From Brevundimonas sp. (GTDB lineage Bacteria; Pseudomonadota; Alphaproteobacteria; Caulobacterales; Caulobacteraceae), in assembly GCF_018608325.1 (NCBI RefSeq), contig NZ_JABAZW010000069.1, positions 1 to 36,869 of the forward strand: DNA of 36,869 nucleotides, written 5' to 3'. Of this stretch, positions 1-8,805 are shown piece by piece. The first letter of the stretch is position 1; each line of letters begins with the position of its first letter. The notes beneath the pieces are model-generated. The model saw nothing but the letters and a program-made list of their open reading frames with translations. It was not told the DNA's origin and did no database searches. The translations under genes and the position numbers were made by a program.

Positions 1-1
1 C

Positions 2-838
2 GTCTTCGCCACCCAGTGGACGACCGAGGCTGAAGACGTCGAGAACCTGTCCCTGCCGGACAATCAGGACGCCCTGATCGCCGCTGTCGCCGGCGCCAAC
101 CGCAAGACGGTCGTGGTTCTGGAGACCGGCGGCCCGGTGCTGATGCCCTGGCTGAACAAGACCCCGGCGGTCATTCAGGCCTGGTATCCCGGCCAGCGCG
201 GCGGCGAGGCCATCGCCCGCATCCTGTTCGGAGACGTGAACCCGTCTGGCCGTCTGCCCATCACCTTCCCCGCCACAGGCGACCAGCCGCCGCGCCCGAT
301 CGTTCCGGGTCTGGCCGAACTGCAGGCCGTTGACGCAGCAGCCGCCGCCAATCCGGGCGCGCCGCAGGTCGAAGGCCTCAAGCCCTTCGTCGTTGAATAC
401 CCGGAAGGCGCCGATGTTGGTTACCGCTGGTACGCGCGTCAGGGCCTGAAGCCCCTGTTCTCGTTCGGCCACGGCCTCAGCTACACCAGCTTCGCCTACT
501 CCAACCTGGCGACCTCGACCACCGACGGCCTGACCGTCAGCGTCGATGTGACCAACACTGGATCACGCGCAGGCGCCGAAGTTCCCCAGCTGTATGTCGC
601 GCCTGAGAACGCCGCCAATCCGCGTCGTCTGGCGGCCTTCGCCAAGGTGACGCTGCAGCCGGGCGAGACGCGTCGGATCACCCTGCACGCCGAACCGCGC
701 ATCCTGGCCAACTACGACACGGCCCTGCCCGGCTGGCGCATCGCCGAGGGCGGCTACCGCGTCAGCGTGGCGCCCGACGCCGCCGACGCGGGCCTGCACG
801 CCAACGTCCAACTTTCCGGGTCGACCATCAGACCTTGA
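2..838 (+). CDS. Glycoside hydrolase family 3 beta-glucosidase-like protein, C-terminal part (5' end cut by window edge)
   Basis: The reading frame is open from base 2 and ends at TGA 836-838, so only the last ~278 residues are present. The visible part is the GH3 C-terminal alpha/beta domain, with a VVVLETGGPVLMPW strand-loop, followed by YPGQRGGEAIARILFGDVNPSG, a GH3 signature region, and GHGLSYTSF. The last ~100 residues form a fibronectin-III-like domain of the kind that ends bacterial beta-glucosidases and xylosidases. The catalytic nucleophile Asp would lie in the missing N-terminal domain, so the substrate cannot be judged. It sits 49 bp upstream of a TonB-dependent receptor on the same strand, which suggests a periplasmic enzyme trimming imported oligosaccharides. 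Family is confident; sugar specificity is unknown. Confidence 0.9.
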   Translation, partial: VFATQWTTEAEDVENLSLPDNQDALIAAVAGANRKTVVVLETGGPVLMPWLNKTPAVIQAWYPGQRGGEAIARILFGDVNPSGRLPITFPATGDQPPRPIVPGLAELQAVDAAAAANPGAPQVEGLKPFVVEYPEGADVGYRWYARQGLKPLFSFGHGLSYTSFAYSNLATSTTDGLTVSVDVTNTGSRAGAEVPQLYVAPENAANPRRLAAFAKVTLQPGETRRITLHAEPRILANYDTALPGWRIAEGGYRVSVAPDAADAGLHANVQLSGSTIRP

Positions 839-887
839 ACCCAAAGCCGCATAACAAACCGCGGCGCCACGAGGAGGGATAACGAAA

Positions 888-3800
888 ATGAGGATTCACA
901 AGAGGCCAATGTTGGCCGCCTTGCTAGCCAGTTCGGCGCTTGTCGCGCCGGCCTACGCCCAGACCGCAAGCCAGGACACGACCGAGGTCGGCGAGATCAT
1001 CGTCACCGGCATCCGGGCGTCGCAGGCCAAGTCCATCGACATCAAGCGCAACGAAACTGCGCTGGTCGACGCCATCTCGGCTGAAGACATCGGCAAACTG
1101 CCCGACGTCACGGTCGCCGACGCCCTGCAACGCATTCCGGGCATCCAGGTGCAGCGCTCAGCAGGTGAAGGCTCGACCGTCAACATCCGCGGTCTGCCGC
1201 AGGTCGTGACCCTGCTGAACGGCGAACAGTATCTGGCGCCGGGCAACCTGGGCAGCGCCCAGCCGAACCTGAACGACGTGCCGTCTCAGTTGATGAACTC
1301 GATCGTCGTCTTCAAGTCACAGGACGTCCGCAACGCCCTGTCCGGCATCTCTGGCACCATCGATCTGCGCACGCGCCGTCCGATGGACTTCAAACACGGC
1401 GCCACCGTCTATACCGCCGCTGAATATCAGACCGGCGACCGCACGGGCGAGAGCGACTACCTGTTCAACGGCCTGCTGAACTGGCGCGGCGACCGCTTCG
1501 GCGCCATGCTGTCTGGCGTCGTCAGCAACTCAAACCTGGGCAACAACTACTCGGGCGTTTCGGGCGGTCTGTTCGGCAACAACGACTGGGGTGGTGACGC
1601 CAACAACTGGATTGCGCCGCACGGCTACGACTCCTTTGCACGTGTCGTCGAACGTGACCGTTACAGCCTGAACGGCTCCTTCCAGTATCAGATCGAAGAC
1701 GGCATCCGACTGACGGGTGAAGTCTTCTATACGCACCAAAAAGAATACAATCGCGCGGCCGGTCTCAACATCTCAAACCGTTGGGATGGGGTGACCTGGA
1801 CCACCCCTACGGCCTTCACAACGACAGGCGTGAACGGCAGCAACGGCAAGCCCTGGCTCAACGTCAGTGAATATGACCTCGACGTCTGGTGGACCAACTC
1901 CTTCACCGTCAACCGCGTCACCGAAAACGAGTCCACCAACTTCAATCTGGAACTGGACTACGACAAGGGCGGCCCGTTCACTTTCAAGGCTCGCGCCATC
2001 AAGGCTGACGCTTCACTGCTGAGCATGAATGGTCAGGTCCAGGGCGACCTGTCCAACTGGCAGTACGGCGGTCACCGCAAACCCTTGTTCACACAGGCGG
2101 GTGACCGCACACGCGGCACCTTCTACCCTGCATCGATTGCGGCCCTGTACCCAGCCTCGCAATACTCCAACAATGTTGTCGGTTCTCAGGGCGGACGCTA
2201 CATCAACCCTAATCCGCTCGGATACGGTGTCGACCCGCAACTGCACATCAATATCGGCGGCGATAAACTAGTCTGGAGCGGCTTCGACAAGCCTATTGCT
2301 GGCGGCCTCGGCAATAAGCCGCTGACCGACTACATGTCGAACCTCGACAGCTATACGGTCGGCGCCTACTCATCGGAAGGCAACCAACGCAACGAGTCGG
2401 AACTGACGGTCGTTCGCTTTGATGGCTCATATGAGTTCCAGCAAGAGCCTGCCTTCGGCTTCCTCACCCGTGTCGATGCTGGCATTCGCCACAGCGCGCG
2501 TGAAGTGAAGATCACCAACTTCCACCTGTTCAGCGATTTCTACGCGGGTCAGGGCGCAGGCAACCAACAGGGCTGTGCGGCCCAATGGAAAGCCATCGAC
2601 GTTGTGATGGACAACACCCAATGCCAATCGGGTGAATTTGTATCCAACCCCACCTACGACGCTAGCAAAGCAATCGCGACTGCTCCCGGCAGTTGCAATG
2701 ATGGCGCCGTCGCCAATGCCCCGACCTGCTTCCAAGGCTACACGGTCAATCGCCCGACGCTGCTGAAGACCCACAACAACACCTATTTCCTGAGCGACTA
2801 CGGCTCCGTAACATCGGGCCTGCCCGGTGTATGGGTCGCGGATCCGCGGGACTTCGACGATGTTGTCGCCTTCCAGAACCGCGTCTTCGGCAATGCCTTC
2901 GAAGTCATCGTTCCGGGCAACTCCTATGACGTCGACCTCTATGAAGATGCTGCCTATGTGAACGGCAATATCGAGTACGGAAAACTTCACGGTGATATCG
3001 GCGTTCGTGTCGTTCGCACCGAACTGCGCGCGCGTCAGAATCTGGCCGACCCAAGAGCGCTCGCCTACGGAGACACCAACACCAAGACAGGCGAAACCAC
3101 CTCCAGCCGGACCTATACGGACTGGTTGCCGACCGTGAACCTGGCCTACGACATCAACGACAAGCTGCGTCTGCGTGCAGCCTACGCCAAGACCATGATT
3201 CCTCTGGATCTGGGCAACTACGGCGGCGGCGTCACGGTCGCGACCTCGTCATCGACAGGGCCGACCGAAGAAGATCCGACTGCACCCCCGACAACCGTGC
3301 GCCGCGTGACGGGCGTGGGCCTTGGCGGGTCAGTGGAGTTGAACCCCTGGCGTTCAGACAACTTCGATCTGGCGCTGGAGTACTATTATGGTCCAGCGAC
3401 GATGTTCAATATCGCGGCCTTCCGCCTGAACATCGACAGCTTCGTCACGCGTGCTGACTTCCCCAATAGCGGTTCATACCCTGACAGCGACGGCGTCGTT
3501 CGTCGTCTGGTCAATGTGAACCGTCCAGTTCAGGGCTCCGGCGGTGAACTGCAAGGCATCGAGCTTGGCGCAAAGCTGGGTCTGTCCGACTTCATCGACA
3601 CCCCGATCTGGTCTGACTTCGGCTTCGACGGCAGCTTCACCTTCTCGGACAGCAAGCAGTCGGGCAAAACTCTGGCAGGAGAAAATCTTCCCTTCCCAGA
3701 TAACTCCAAATATTCCTTCAACGCCGCACTTTGGTATCAAGGTGAACGCCTTCAAGCTCGCGTCGCTTACAACTATCGCGACCGACGCCTGTCAGGAACA

Positions 3801-4016
3801 TTCGGCGCCATGCCGGTTTACCAAGATACGGCTCAATACGTCGACGCAAACGTCACATACAATGTGAACGACATGGTCACGATCTATGCAAACGGATCGA
3901 ACATCTTCGGCGAGATTGAGGAATACTACGTCGAAATCGAACCCGGCGCGAAGCAGTTCCACAGCCGGAACCAGTTCGAGCCGCGCTACTCGGTGGGCAT
4001 CCGCGCCCGCTTCTAG
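888..4016 (+). CDS. TonB-dependent receptor (Xanthomonas/Caulobacter type)
   Basis: This 1042-aa outer-membrane active transporter begins with a signal peptide ending near APAYAQ (residues 1-25). A TonB-box-like VGEIIVTG follows, then the plug domain, with the DALQRIPGIQVQR and NIRGLPQVVTLLNG motifs at about residues 75-110. The rest is a long beta-barrel ending in the terminal aromatic strand YSVGIRARF. The start is supported by a strong ribosome binding site (GGAGGG about 10 bases upstream). Length and plug motifs fit the large TonB-receptor subfamily tied to carbohydrate uptake in Caulobacter and Xanthomonas. The GH3 enzyme upstream and the LacI regulator downstream point to import of a plant-type oligosaccharide, which is inference. 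A strong terminator follows immediately. Confidence 0.95.
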   Translation: MRIHKRPMLAALLASSALVAPAYAQTASQDTTEVGEIIVTGIRASQAKSIDIKRNETALVDAISAEDIGKLPDVTVADALQRIPGIQVQRSAGEGSTVNIRGLPQVVTLLNGEQYLAPGNLGSAQPNLNDVPSQLMNSIVVFKSQDVRNALSGISGTIDLRTRRPMDFKHGATVYTAAEYQTGDRTGESDYLFNGLLNWRGDRFGAMLSGVVSNSNLGNNYSGVSGGLFGNNDWGGDANNWIAPHGYDSFARVVERDRYSLNGSFQYQIEDGIRLTGEVFYTHQKEYNRAAGLNISNRWDGVTWTTPTAFTTTGVNGSNGKPWLNVSEYDLDVWWTNSFTVNRVTENESTNFNLELDYDKGGPFTFKARAIKADASLLSMNGQVQGDLSNWQYGGHRKPLFTQAGDRTRGTFYPASIAALYPASQYSNNVVGSQGGRYINPNPLGYGVDPQLHINIGGDKLVWSGFDKPIAGGLGNKPLTDYMSNLDSYTVGAYSSEGNQRNESELTVVRFDGSYEFQQEPAFGFLTRVDAGIRHSAREVKITNFHLFSDFYAGQGAGNQQGCAAQWKAIDVVMDNTQCQSGEFVSNPTYDASKAIATAPGSCNDGAVANAPTCFQGYTVNRPTLLKTHNNTYFLSDYGSVTSGLPGVWVADPRDFDDVVAFQNRVFGNAFEVIVPGNSYDVDLYEDAAYVNGNIEYGKLHGDIGVRVVRTELRARQNLADPRALAYGDTNTKTGETTSSRTYTDWLPTVNLAYDINDKLRLRAAYAKTMIPLDLGNYGGGVTVATSSSTGPTEEDPTAPPTTVRRVTGVGLGGSVELNPWRSDNFDLALEYYYGPATMFNIAAFRLNIDSFVTRADFPNSGSYPDSDGVVRRLVNVNRPVQGSGGELQGIELGAKLGLSDFIDTPIWSDFGFDGSFTFSDSKQSGKTLAGENLPFPDNSKYSFNAALWYQGERLQARVAYNYRDRRLSGTFGAMPVYQDTAQYVDANVTYNVNDMVTIYANGSNIFGEIEEYYVEIEPGAKQFHSRNQFEPRYSVGIRARF

Positions 4017-4035
4017 GTCTCTTTCCTGAGCGACT

Positions 4036-4074
4036 GGCCGACGATGACTCTGTGTTGTCGTCGGCCTCTTTTTT
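4036..4074 (+). terminator. Rho-independent terminator after the TonB-dependent receptor
   Basis: GGCCGACGA (4036-4044) pairs perfectly with TCGTCGGCC (4058-4066), extended by a G-T pair, and TCTTTTTT follows at 4067-4074. It lies 20 bases after the receptor stop codon. It should end the GH3-receptor transcript and separate it from the flavoprotein gene downstream. Confidence 0.9.
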
Positions 4075-4293
4075 CGCGTAACAATCCTATTCAAGATCCC
4101 CCAGAAGGATCATCTCTGGATCAGCTCGCTCTCGATAACGCCAGCGTCGTCGGCCATTTCGACACCGCCGCAATCGATCTGCGCCACGCCGTTTCTCAAC
4201 TTAGCCGCGCTCGCGACCCGAGGTCGCTGATAGGCCGGAATACCCCATTTATCTCTCGGCCCCGATCAGGGCCCAAGCTGCGTGAGGCCCGCC

Positions 4294-5826
4294 ATGGATG
4301 ATCCCCGTCGCCCCATCAAGAAGATCTGCATCGTTGGCGGAGGCTCTGCCGGCTGGATCGCCGCCGCCCTGCTGTCCGAGCATTTCAAGGGCAAGGTAGC
4401 CGAGATCGAACTGGTTGAGTCCGACGATATCGGCATCGTCGGCGTGGGCGAGTCCACCATTCCGCCCTTCCTGCAGATGCTGACCCGCCTGGGCATCAAC
4501 GAGCAGGACTTCCTCAAGGAGGTTCAGGGCAGCTTCAAGCTGGGCATCCTGTTCAAGGACTGGAAGCTGAAGGGTGAGGAATACATCCACCCGTTCGGCT
4601 ATTTCGGTGTCCCCGTCGAACTGGGCGATCTCTACCAGGTCTGGCTGCGAGCACGGGCCGAGGGTTATACGCGCGGCCTGCAAGAATTCGCGGCGGCATC
4701 TGTGATGCTGAACGAAGACCGCTTCACCCTGCCCTTTAAGGCGCCGCGCACGCCGATCGCCAGCGCGTCCTACGCCGTGCACATCGACGCCCGGAAGATG
4801 GCCCGTTTCCTGCGCCGCTTCTCCGAGGCTCGCGGCGTGACCCGCACAGAAGGCATTGTCGAAAACGTCACCCAGCATCCCAACGGCTTCGTTGAATCCG
4901 TCATCCTGAAAGACGGCCGCCGGATCGAAGCGGACTTCTTCATCGACTGCACCGGCTTCCGCGCCCTGCTGATCAACAAGACCCTGGGCGTTGGCTATCA
5001 TGACTGGTCGCAATGGCTGCTGAGCAACCGCGCCGTCGCCCTGCAGGTCACCAACCCGACCCCGCCCGGCCCCTACACCCTGGCCCACGCCCAGGATGCC
5101 GGCTGGTGCTGGCGTATTCCGCTGCAGCAACGCAGCGGCGTCGGCTATGTCTTCTGCGACCGCTATTGCAGCGATGATGAAGCCCTGGCCACCCTCCTGA
5201 AACAGGCCGATGGCGAACCCGTCGTCGATCCGTGGATCATCCCCTTCAAGACCGGCATGCGCGAGAAGCTGTGGGACAAGAATGTCCTGTCGCTGGGCTT
5301 GGCGGGTGGTTTCATCGAGCCGTTGGAATCTACAGCCCTGCACCTGATCTATCGCGGCATGGACTTCTTCCTGCGCTTCATGCCGGACGCCGACTGCGAC
5401 CCGGTTCTGATCACCGAATACAATCAGCGCATGACACAGGATTACGAGGAAATCCGCGACTTCGTCATCATGCACTACGCCATGACCCAGCGTGACGATA
5501 ACGCCTACTGGCGCGAGATCCGCAACATGGAGATGCCGGAATCACTGAGCAGCAAGATCGACCTGTTCAAGGTCAACGGCACCATCCGTGAAGGCGTCGA
5601 TCTGATGTTCCGAAGCGTCAGCTGGCAATCGGTGCTGGAGGGCATGGGGGTGAAGCCGCGCGCCTATCACCCGCTGACCGACCGGATCGATTACACAGAC
5701 ATGCCGCGCTATCTGGATCAGGGGGCAGCCGCCATACGTCACGCTGTAAACGGCCTGCCGACCCATGGCGATTTTCTGCGCGACCACTGCACCGCGCCGT
5801 CACCGGAATGGCTGGCGCCCGTGTAA
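4294..5826 (+). CDS. Tryptophan-halogenase-family FAD-dependent protein
   Basis: This 510-aa flavoprotein has an N-terminal Rossmann FAD motif GGGSAGW (residues 15-21), the VGVGESTIP segment (about 49-57) and the halogenase hallmark WxWxIP as GWCWRIPLQ (270-278). The two residues needed for chlorination in PrnA are present in matching contexts: a Lys in SFKLGI (K82) and a Glu in EPLES (E345). ATG 4294 is preferred because GAGG lies six bases upstream; a GTG at 4282 would add four residues. Family members beside TonB receptors and glycosidases are common in Caulobacterales and xanthomonads, and their real substrate is mostly unknown. A FADH2-dependent halogenase or oxygenase is likely; no dedicated flavin reductase is visible in the window. 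Confidence 0.88.
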   Translation: MDDPRRPIKKICIVGGGSAGWIAAALLSEHFKGKVAEIELVESDDIGIVGVGESTIPPFLQMLTRLGINEQDFLKEVQGSFKLGILFKDWKLKGEEYIHPFGYFGVPVELGDLYQVWLRARAEGYTRGLQEFAAASVMLNEDRFTLPFKAPRTPIASASYAVHIDARKMARFLRRFSEARGVTRTEGIVENVTQHPNGFVESVILKDGRRIEADFFIDCTGFRALLINKTLGVGYHDWSQWLLSNRAVALQVTNPTPPGPYTLAHAQDAGWCWRIPLQQRSGVGYVFCDRYCSDDEALATLLKQADGEPVVDPWIIPFKTGMREKLWDKNVLSLGLAGGFIEPLESTALHLIYRGMDFFLRFMPDADCDPVLITEYNQRMTQDYEEIRDFVIMHYAMTQRDDNAYWREIRNMEMPESLSSKIDLFKVNGTIREGVDLMFRSVSWQSVLEGMGVKPRAYHPLTDRIDYTDMPRYLDQGAAAIRHAVNGLPTHGDFLRDHCTAPSPEWLAPV

Positions 5827-5893
5827 GATGCGAACCGACTTTCGTACGGTGAAGACCGGCTCTATGTAGGGCTGGAAACAAGGAAGCTATCGT

Positions 5894-6937
5894 TTGCGCC
5901 GAGCGGTTACCATCAAGCACGTCGCCGCAGAGGCAGGCGTGTCGCTTCAGACCGTCTCTCGGGTGATGAACAAGGAGCCGAACGTCCGTCCGGTCGTGCA
6001 GGAGCGCGTGCTGGCCGCCGTGGCCAAGCTCGGCTATGTGCCCAGCCTCGCAGCGCGGCGCATGGGCGGCTCCCGCTCCTTCCTGCTGATGGCGCTGAAC
6101 GACCGCGAACGCACTATCGAGGGCTGGCGCTCCGGCGAAGGCACCGACTGGGTCGACCAGATGCTGATGGGTGGCATGCTGAAGTGCGAGGCTCACGGCT
6201 ATCGCATGATCTTCGAACTGGTCGACACCGGGTCCGAACATGTCGAACGCGAAGTGACGGCGGCCATTTCCGCCCTGCACCCCGACGGCGTGATCCTGAC
6301 GCCGCCCCACTCCGACAATCCGGTCATCACCGGCCTCTTGTCCAAACTGGGCCTGCCCTTCGCCCGCATCGGTTCAGTAGCGCACGGCGACGGCTTCTCG
6401 ATCTCGATGGACGATGGCAAGGCGGCCGAGTTCGCCACGCGCCGCCTGCTGGAATTGGGACATCAGCGCGTCGCCTTCATAACCGGCAGCGACCAATATG
6501 CCCTGAGCGCCGCTCGCCTCGAGGGCTATCGCGAGGCTATGCGGTCCGCCGATGGCGGTCTTGACGAGGCCCTGATCGGGCGAGGCGACTTCAGCTATGA
6601 GTCCGCCGTCGCCGCCACCGAGGCCCTGCTGGCCCTGCCGTCACCGCCCACCGCCATTGTCGCCAGCAACGACCGCATGGCTTTGGCCGCACTGCGCACC
6701 GCCGAAAAACAAGGCTTGTCAGTCCCCCAAGACCTCTCAGTGGTCAGTTTCGACAATACGCCCCTGGCCCGGTTCGCCGACATGTCATCGGTGGTTCAGC
6801 CCATTGCCGAAATGACGTCGACCGCTGCTGACCTTCTTATCCGGTTCAAAAGCGGCGCCCCTGACCTGCCCCAAAGCAGCGTGGTCGCCTTCGATTTTAT
6901 CGAGCGCGGCTCAACCGCCTCCAGGCCCGCCGCCTGA
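5894..6937 (+). CDS. LacI-family transcriptional regulator
   Basis: This 347-aa sugar-responsive repressor or activator has an N-terminal LacI helix-turn-helix (VTIKHVAAEAGVSLQTVSRV, about residues 4-23, continuing into the hinge helix LGYVPSLAARRM). A periplasmic-binding-protein-like ligand domain follows, with typical LacI stretches such as ALGHQRVAFITG-like LELGHQRVAFITG, AIVASNDRMALAAL and DLSVVSFDNTPLARF. It starts at TTG 5894, because AAGGAAG lies about ten bases upstream and the HTH begins right after it. It closes the carbohydrate locus on the same strand, so it probably controls the GH3, receptor and flavoprotein genes in response to an imported sugar. I could not find a convincing palindromic operator by eye. 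Confidence 0.93.
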   Translation: MRRAVTIKHVAAEAGVSLQTVSRVMNKEPNVRPVVQERVLAAVAKLGYVPSLAARRMGGSRSFLLMALNDRERTIEGWRSGEGTDWVDQMLMGGMLKCEAHGYRMIFELVDTGSEHVEREVTAAISALHPDGVILTPPHSDNPVITGLLSKLGLPFARIGSVAHGDGFSISMDDGKAAEFATRRLLELGHQRVAFITGSDQYALSAARLEGYREAMRSADGGLDEALIGRGDFSYESAVAATEALLALPSPPTAIVASNDRMALAALRTAEKQGLSVPQDLSVVSFDNTPLARFADMSSVVQPIAEMTSTAADLLIRFKSGAPDLPQSSVVAFDFIERGSTASRPAA

Positions 6938-6970
6938 GCCAGCCGCATGCAACCGAATCGAGCTTTGCCG

Positions 6971-6993
6971 TCAGGGGTGGACGCCGCCCCTGA
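6971..6993 (+). other. 10-bp hairpin upstream of the LuxR-type gene
   Basis: TCAGGGGTGG (6971-6980) pairs with CCGCCCCTGA (6984-6993) through one G-T pair, leaving a three-base loop. It lies 34 bases after the LacI stop and 20 bases before the next ATG. No T-run follows directly (the next run is CTTTT at 7005-7009), so it is either a weak terminator of the LacI transcript or a leader structure for the downstream gene. Confidence 0.45.
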
Positions 6994-7013
6994 GAAGGCA
7001 TTAACCTTTTAAA

Positions 7014-7718
7014 ATGACGCCGCTTGCCGAAAACAAGCCAGGACCCGCCAACCTGCCGACCGATCGCGAGCGCGAAGTGATGGCCTATGTCGCCGCCCAC
7101 TATCGCAGCAAGCAGATCGCCCGACTCACTGGCAAGGCCCCCAAGACGATCGACGCCCAAGTCGCCAGCGCCTGCAAGAAGCTGGGCGTCTCATCACGCG
7201 ATGAAGCCGTGCGTCTTCTGATTGATGAGGGCGCCCTCCAGCCCATGGGGGAAAATCCCTATAGGGAATCAGACGCAATAGGCGCGGACATGATTGTCGG
7301 CTTTCCTCCACCTGTTCACGTGGAGGGAACAAATGACGACGACAGACTACACCCGGTCGCCGATTTCGCCGGACGACCTGATGCCGCCGATGACCTACGG
7401 CGACTTCCAGAAAGCCCTGGAACTCGTGGCCTCGGGACGCACGCACCGGAACATGATCCCGTTCCTGGTGTCGGCCCTGCAGCAGCAGGCGCCCTTCCTG
7501 TCCGGACAAATGTTGATGTTCGAGATTCTATGCTCGGCGTCCTGTCTGTCAGATCTGCCGAAGAGACCGCTCCACAGCTAAATCCTGCCGGTCGCCCCTT
7601 CCTGCGCTTGCTGACGGCCGTCGGCATCGCGCTTGCCCTGGCGATCACCGTGCCTGCCGCGCTTTACGGCGCAGTCTCCTTGCAGAGACTGGTGCAGTCG
7701 ATCCAAGCGCAGCCCTGA
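7014..7718 (+). CDS. LuxR-type HTH protein with C-terminal membrane segment (middle overlapped by another gene)
   Basis: The open frame gives 234 aa. Residues 15-70 form a LuxR/GerE-type helix-turn-helix (LPTDREREVMAYVAAHYRSK, then QIARLTGKAPKTIDAQ and KKLGVSSRDEAVRLL). Residues 190-225 form one hydrophobic helix, giving an HTH-linker-membrane-anchor layout seen in uncharacterised alphaproteobacterial regulators. The linker (about residues 105-190) is odd. In this frame its codons lose the genomic third-position G/C bias (27 of 60 by my count at 7332-7511), while the neighbouring frame has 53 of 60 and its own ribosome binding site. The linker may be overprinted, or the HTH and the anchor may be separate proteins; an ATG at 7530 could start a 62-aa anchor alone. 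The ribosome binding site is weak, with GAAGG about 15 bases upstream. Confidence 0.6.
   Translation: MTPLAENKPGPANLPTDREREVMAYVAAHYRSKQIARLTGKAPKTIDAQVASACKKLGVSSRDEAVRLLIDEGALQPMGENPYRESDAIGADMIVGFPPPVHVEGTNDDDRLHPVADFAGRPDAADDLRRLPESPGTRGLGTHAPEHDPVPGVGPAAAGALPVRTNVDVRDSMLGVLSVRSAEETAPQLNPAGRPFLRLLTAVGIALALAITVPAALYGAVSLQRLVQSIQAQP
7333..7581 (+). CDS. Small 82-aa protein nested out of frame in the LuxR-type gene
   Basis: ATG 7333 is preceded by GGAGGG five bases upstream, the best ribosome binding site in this area. The product starts MTTTDYTRSP and includes MTYGDFQKALELVASGRTH and a hydrophobic MIPFLVSALQQQ stretch, so its composition is that of a normal folded protein. Third codon positions are G or C in 53 of the first 60 codons by my count, like true genes nearby, against 27 of 60 in the overlapping LuxR-type frame. 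After about codon 60 the protein looks less regular, so a frameshift back into the other frame near 7510-7530 is also possible. I do not recognise the family. The evidence is base composition and ribosome binding site, not homology. Confidence 0.6.
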   Translation: MTTTDYTRSPISPDDLMPPMTYGDFQKALELVASGRTHRNMIPFLVSALQQQAPFLSGQMLMFEILCSASCLSDLPKRPLHS

Positions 7719-7772
7719 ATCCTATCAAAACTCATCTTCCAGCAAACCGCCGTCGCGCGGTGGAGATCCCTC

Positions 7773-8120
7773 ATGTCCGATCAACTGCAGGCCGCTGCCC
7801 GCGTAGCCGCCATAATCAATGAAGCCGAACGCGCTATGGATGACGCAATGTCGCGCGCCTCGCTGCTCGTCGCTGAACTGCCTCAGTTGCAGATTCAGGC
7901 CGGCGTAAACGGCGCCTGGGCCCAACCCGCCGTCGCATCCGTCTGCTCGGCCCTGACCGACATGACCACAGCCCGCGGCTCGTTGATCGAGGCGCATCGA
8001 AGCCTGTCGGCCGTACAGCGCAAACTGGGAATCACCGTCGCCGAGATTCCCGGCAACTCGAAAGAACGCCCGCCAAGACCCGCAGCCAGCGTCGAAAACA
8101 TCGTCCAACTGCGCGCCTGA
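7773..8120 (+). CDS. Hypothetical 115-aa helical protein
   Basis: This short, mostly alpha-helical, soluble-looking protein has no signal peptide or membrane segment. It is rich in Ala, Glu and Gln, with heptad-like stretches (AARVAAIINEAERAMDDAMS near residues 8-27 and SLIEAHRSLSAVQRKLG near 73-89), which suggests a helical bundle or coiled coil. GGAG lies about eight bases before ATG 7773. It follows the LuxR-type gene by 54 bp and precedes a small membrane protein by 51 bp, so the three may be co-transcribed. I do not recognise the family; a permuted or paired partner of the neighbours is only a guess. Confidence 0.7.
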   Translation: MSDQLQAAARVAAIINEAERAMDDAMSRASLLVAELPQLQIQAGVNGAWAQPAVASVCSALTDMTTARGSLIEAHRSLSAVQRKLGITVAEIPGNSKERPPRPAASVENIVQLRA

Positions 8121-8171
8121 CACCTTTACCACTGACGTCCGCTTGTTCATGGTGGCCCCAGGAGGGTCGCC

Positions 8172-8642
8172 ATGGACCTGCTTCAGGCGCTCGCCACTCT
8201 TTACCAAATTCTCGGGTTTTTCGCGGGCTTCCTGGTCATCGCCATCGCACTGGTGCTGGGCGGACCGCCGCATCGCGCCTGCGCCATCATCGCTCTTTTC
8301 GACGCGCTCGGCTTATATGTCCTGATGTCGGCGCTGAATCTGGATCAGGTCGACTGGATGGTTCAGCTTCGCTCAGTTTTCGTCTTTTTTGCTTACGGAT
8401 TCACGGTCTTCAGATGGCGCGACCGCTGGCTCATTTTACTGATGGGCTTGCAGGGGTTCGCCGTGCTCCTGCACCTGTCCAACATACTTGACCGCACCAT
8501 CCACCCGTCCACCACCAGCCTGCTGCTAAATGCCACAGGCTGGTTGATGTTGATCTTGCTTGCAACAGCCTCAGTCGCCCACGCCTTTCAACGAAGTGAC
8601 GCAAATCATGGTTACAAGAACGCCGACCTGTCGATACCTTAG
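8172..8642 (+). CDS. Five-helix small integral membrane protein
   Basis: The 156-aa product has five hydrophobic segments, at about residues 9-30, 37-55, 65-80, 86-103 and 116-136, with short charged loops (RWRDRW at 81-86). AGGAGGG lies about seven bases before ATG 8172. The third-position G/C bias is somewhat weaker than in neighbouring housekeeping genes, and the downstream 160 bp are noticeably AT-richer. No catalytic motif is visible and I do not recognise the family. Its position directly before the polysaccharide cluster may be coincidental. Confidence 0.72.
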   Translation: MDLLQALATLYQILGFFAGFLVIAIALVLGGPPHRACAIIALFDALGLYVLMSALNLDQVDWMVQLRSVFVFFAYGFTVFRWRDRWLILLMGLQGFAVLLHLSNILDRTIHPSTTSLLLNATGWLMLILLATASVAHAFQRSDANHGYKNADLSIP

Positions 8643-8805
8643 GCTTTGACAAGGTTAATAAATACGTCTCTAACCAAGCTCGACCGTTTCCTTTTCGCAA
8701 CAGCAAAACTTATCGCCGCATTGCACCTTGAATAACGCTGGCATTCAGCTAGACGGTTCGGGCATAGTGCACATACTAACTTAACCACCTATCGGAGGGG
8801 CTACC

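Noticed and set aside
4044..4301. 85-aa frame between the receptor and the halogenase-like gene
   Set aside because: It starts inside the terminator stem, lacks a ribosome binding site and has no codon bias.
4249..5475. 408-aa open frame antisense to the halogenase-like gene
   Set aside because: No recognisable domain; the plus strand carries FAD and WxWxIP motifs.
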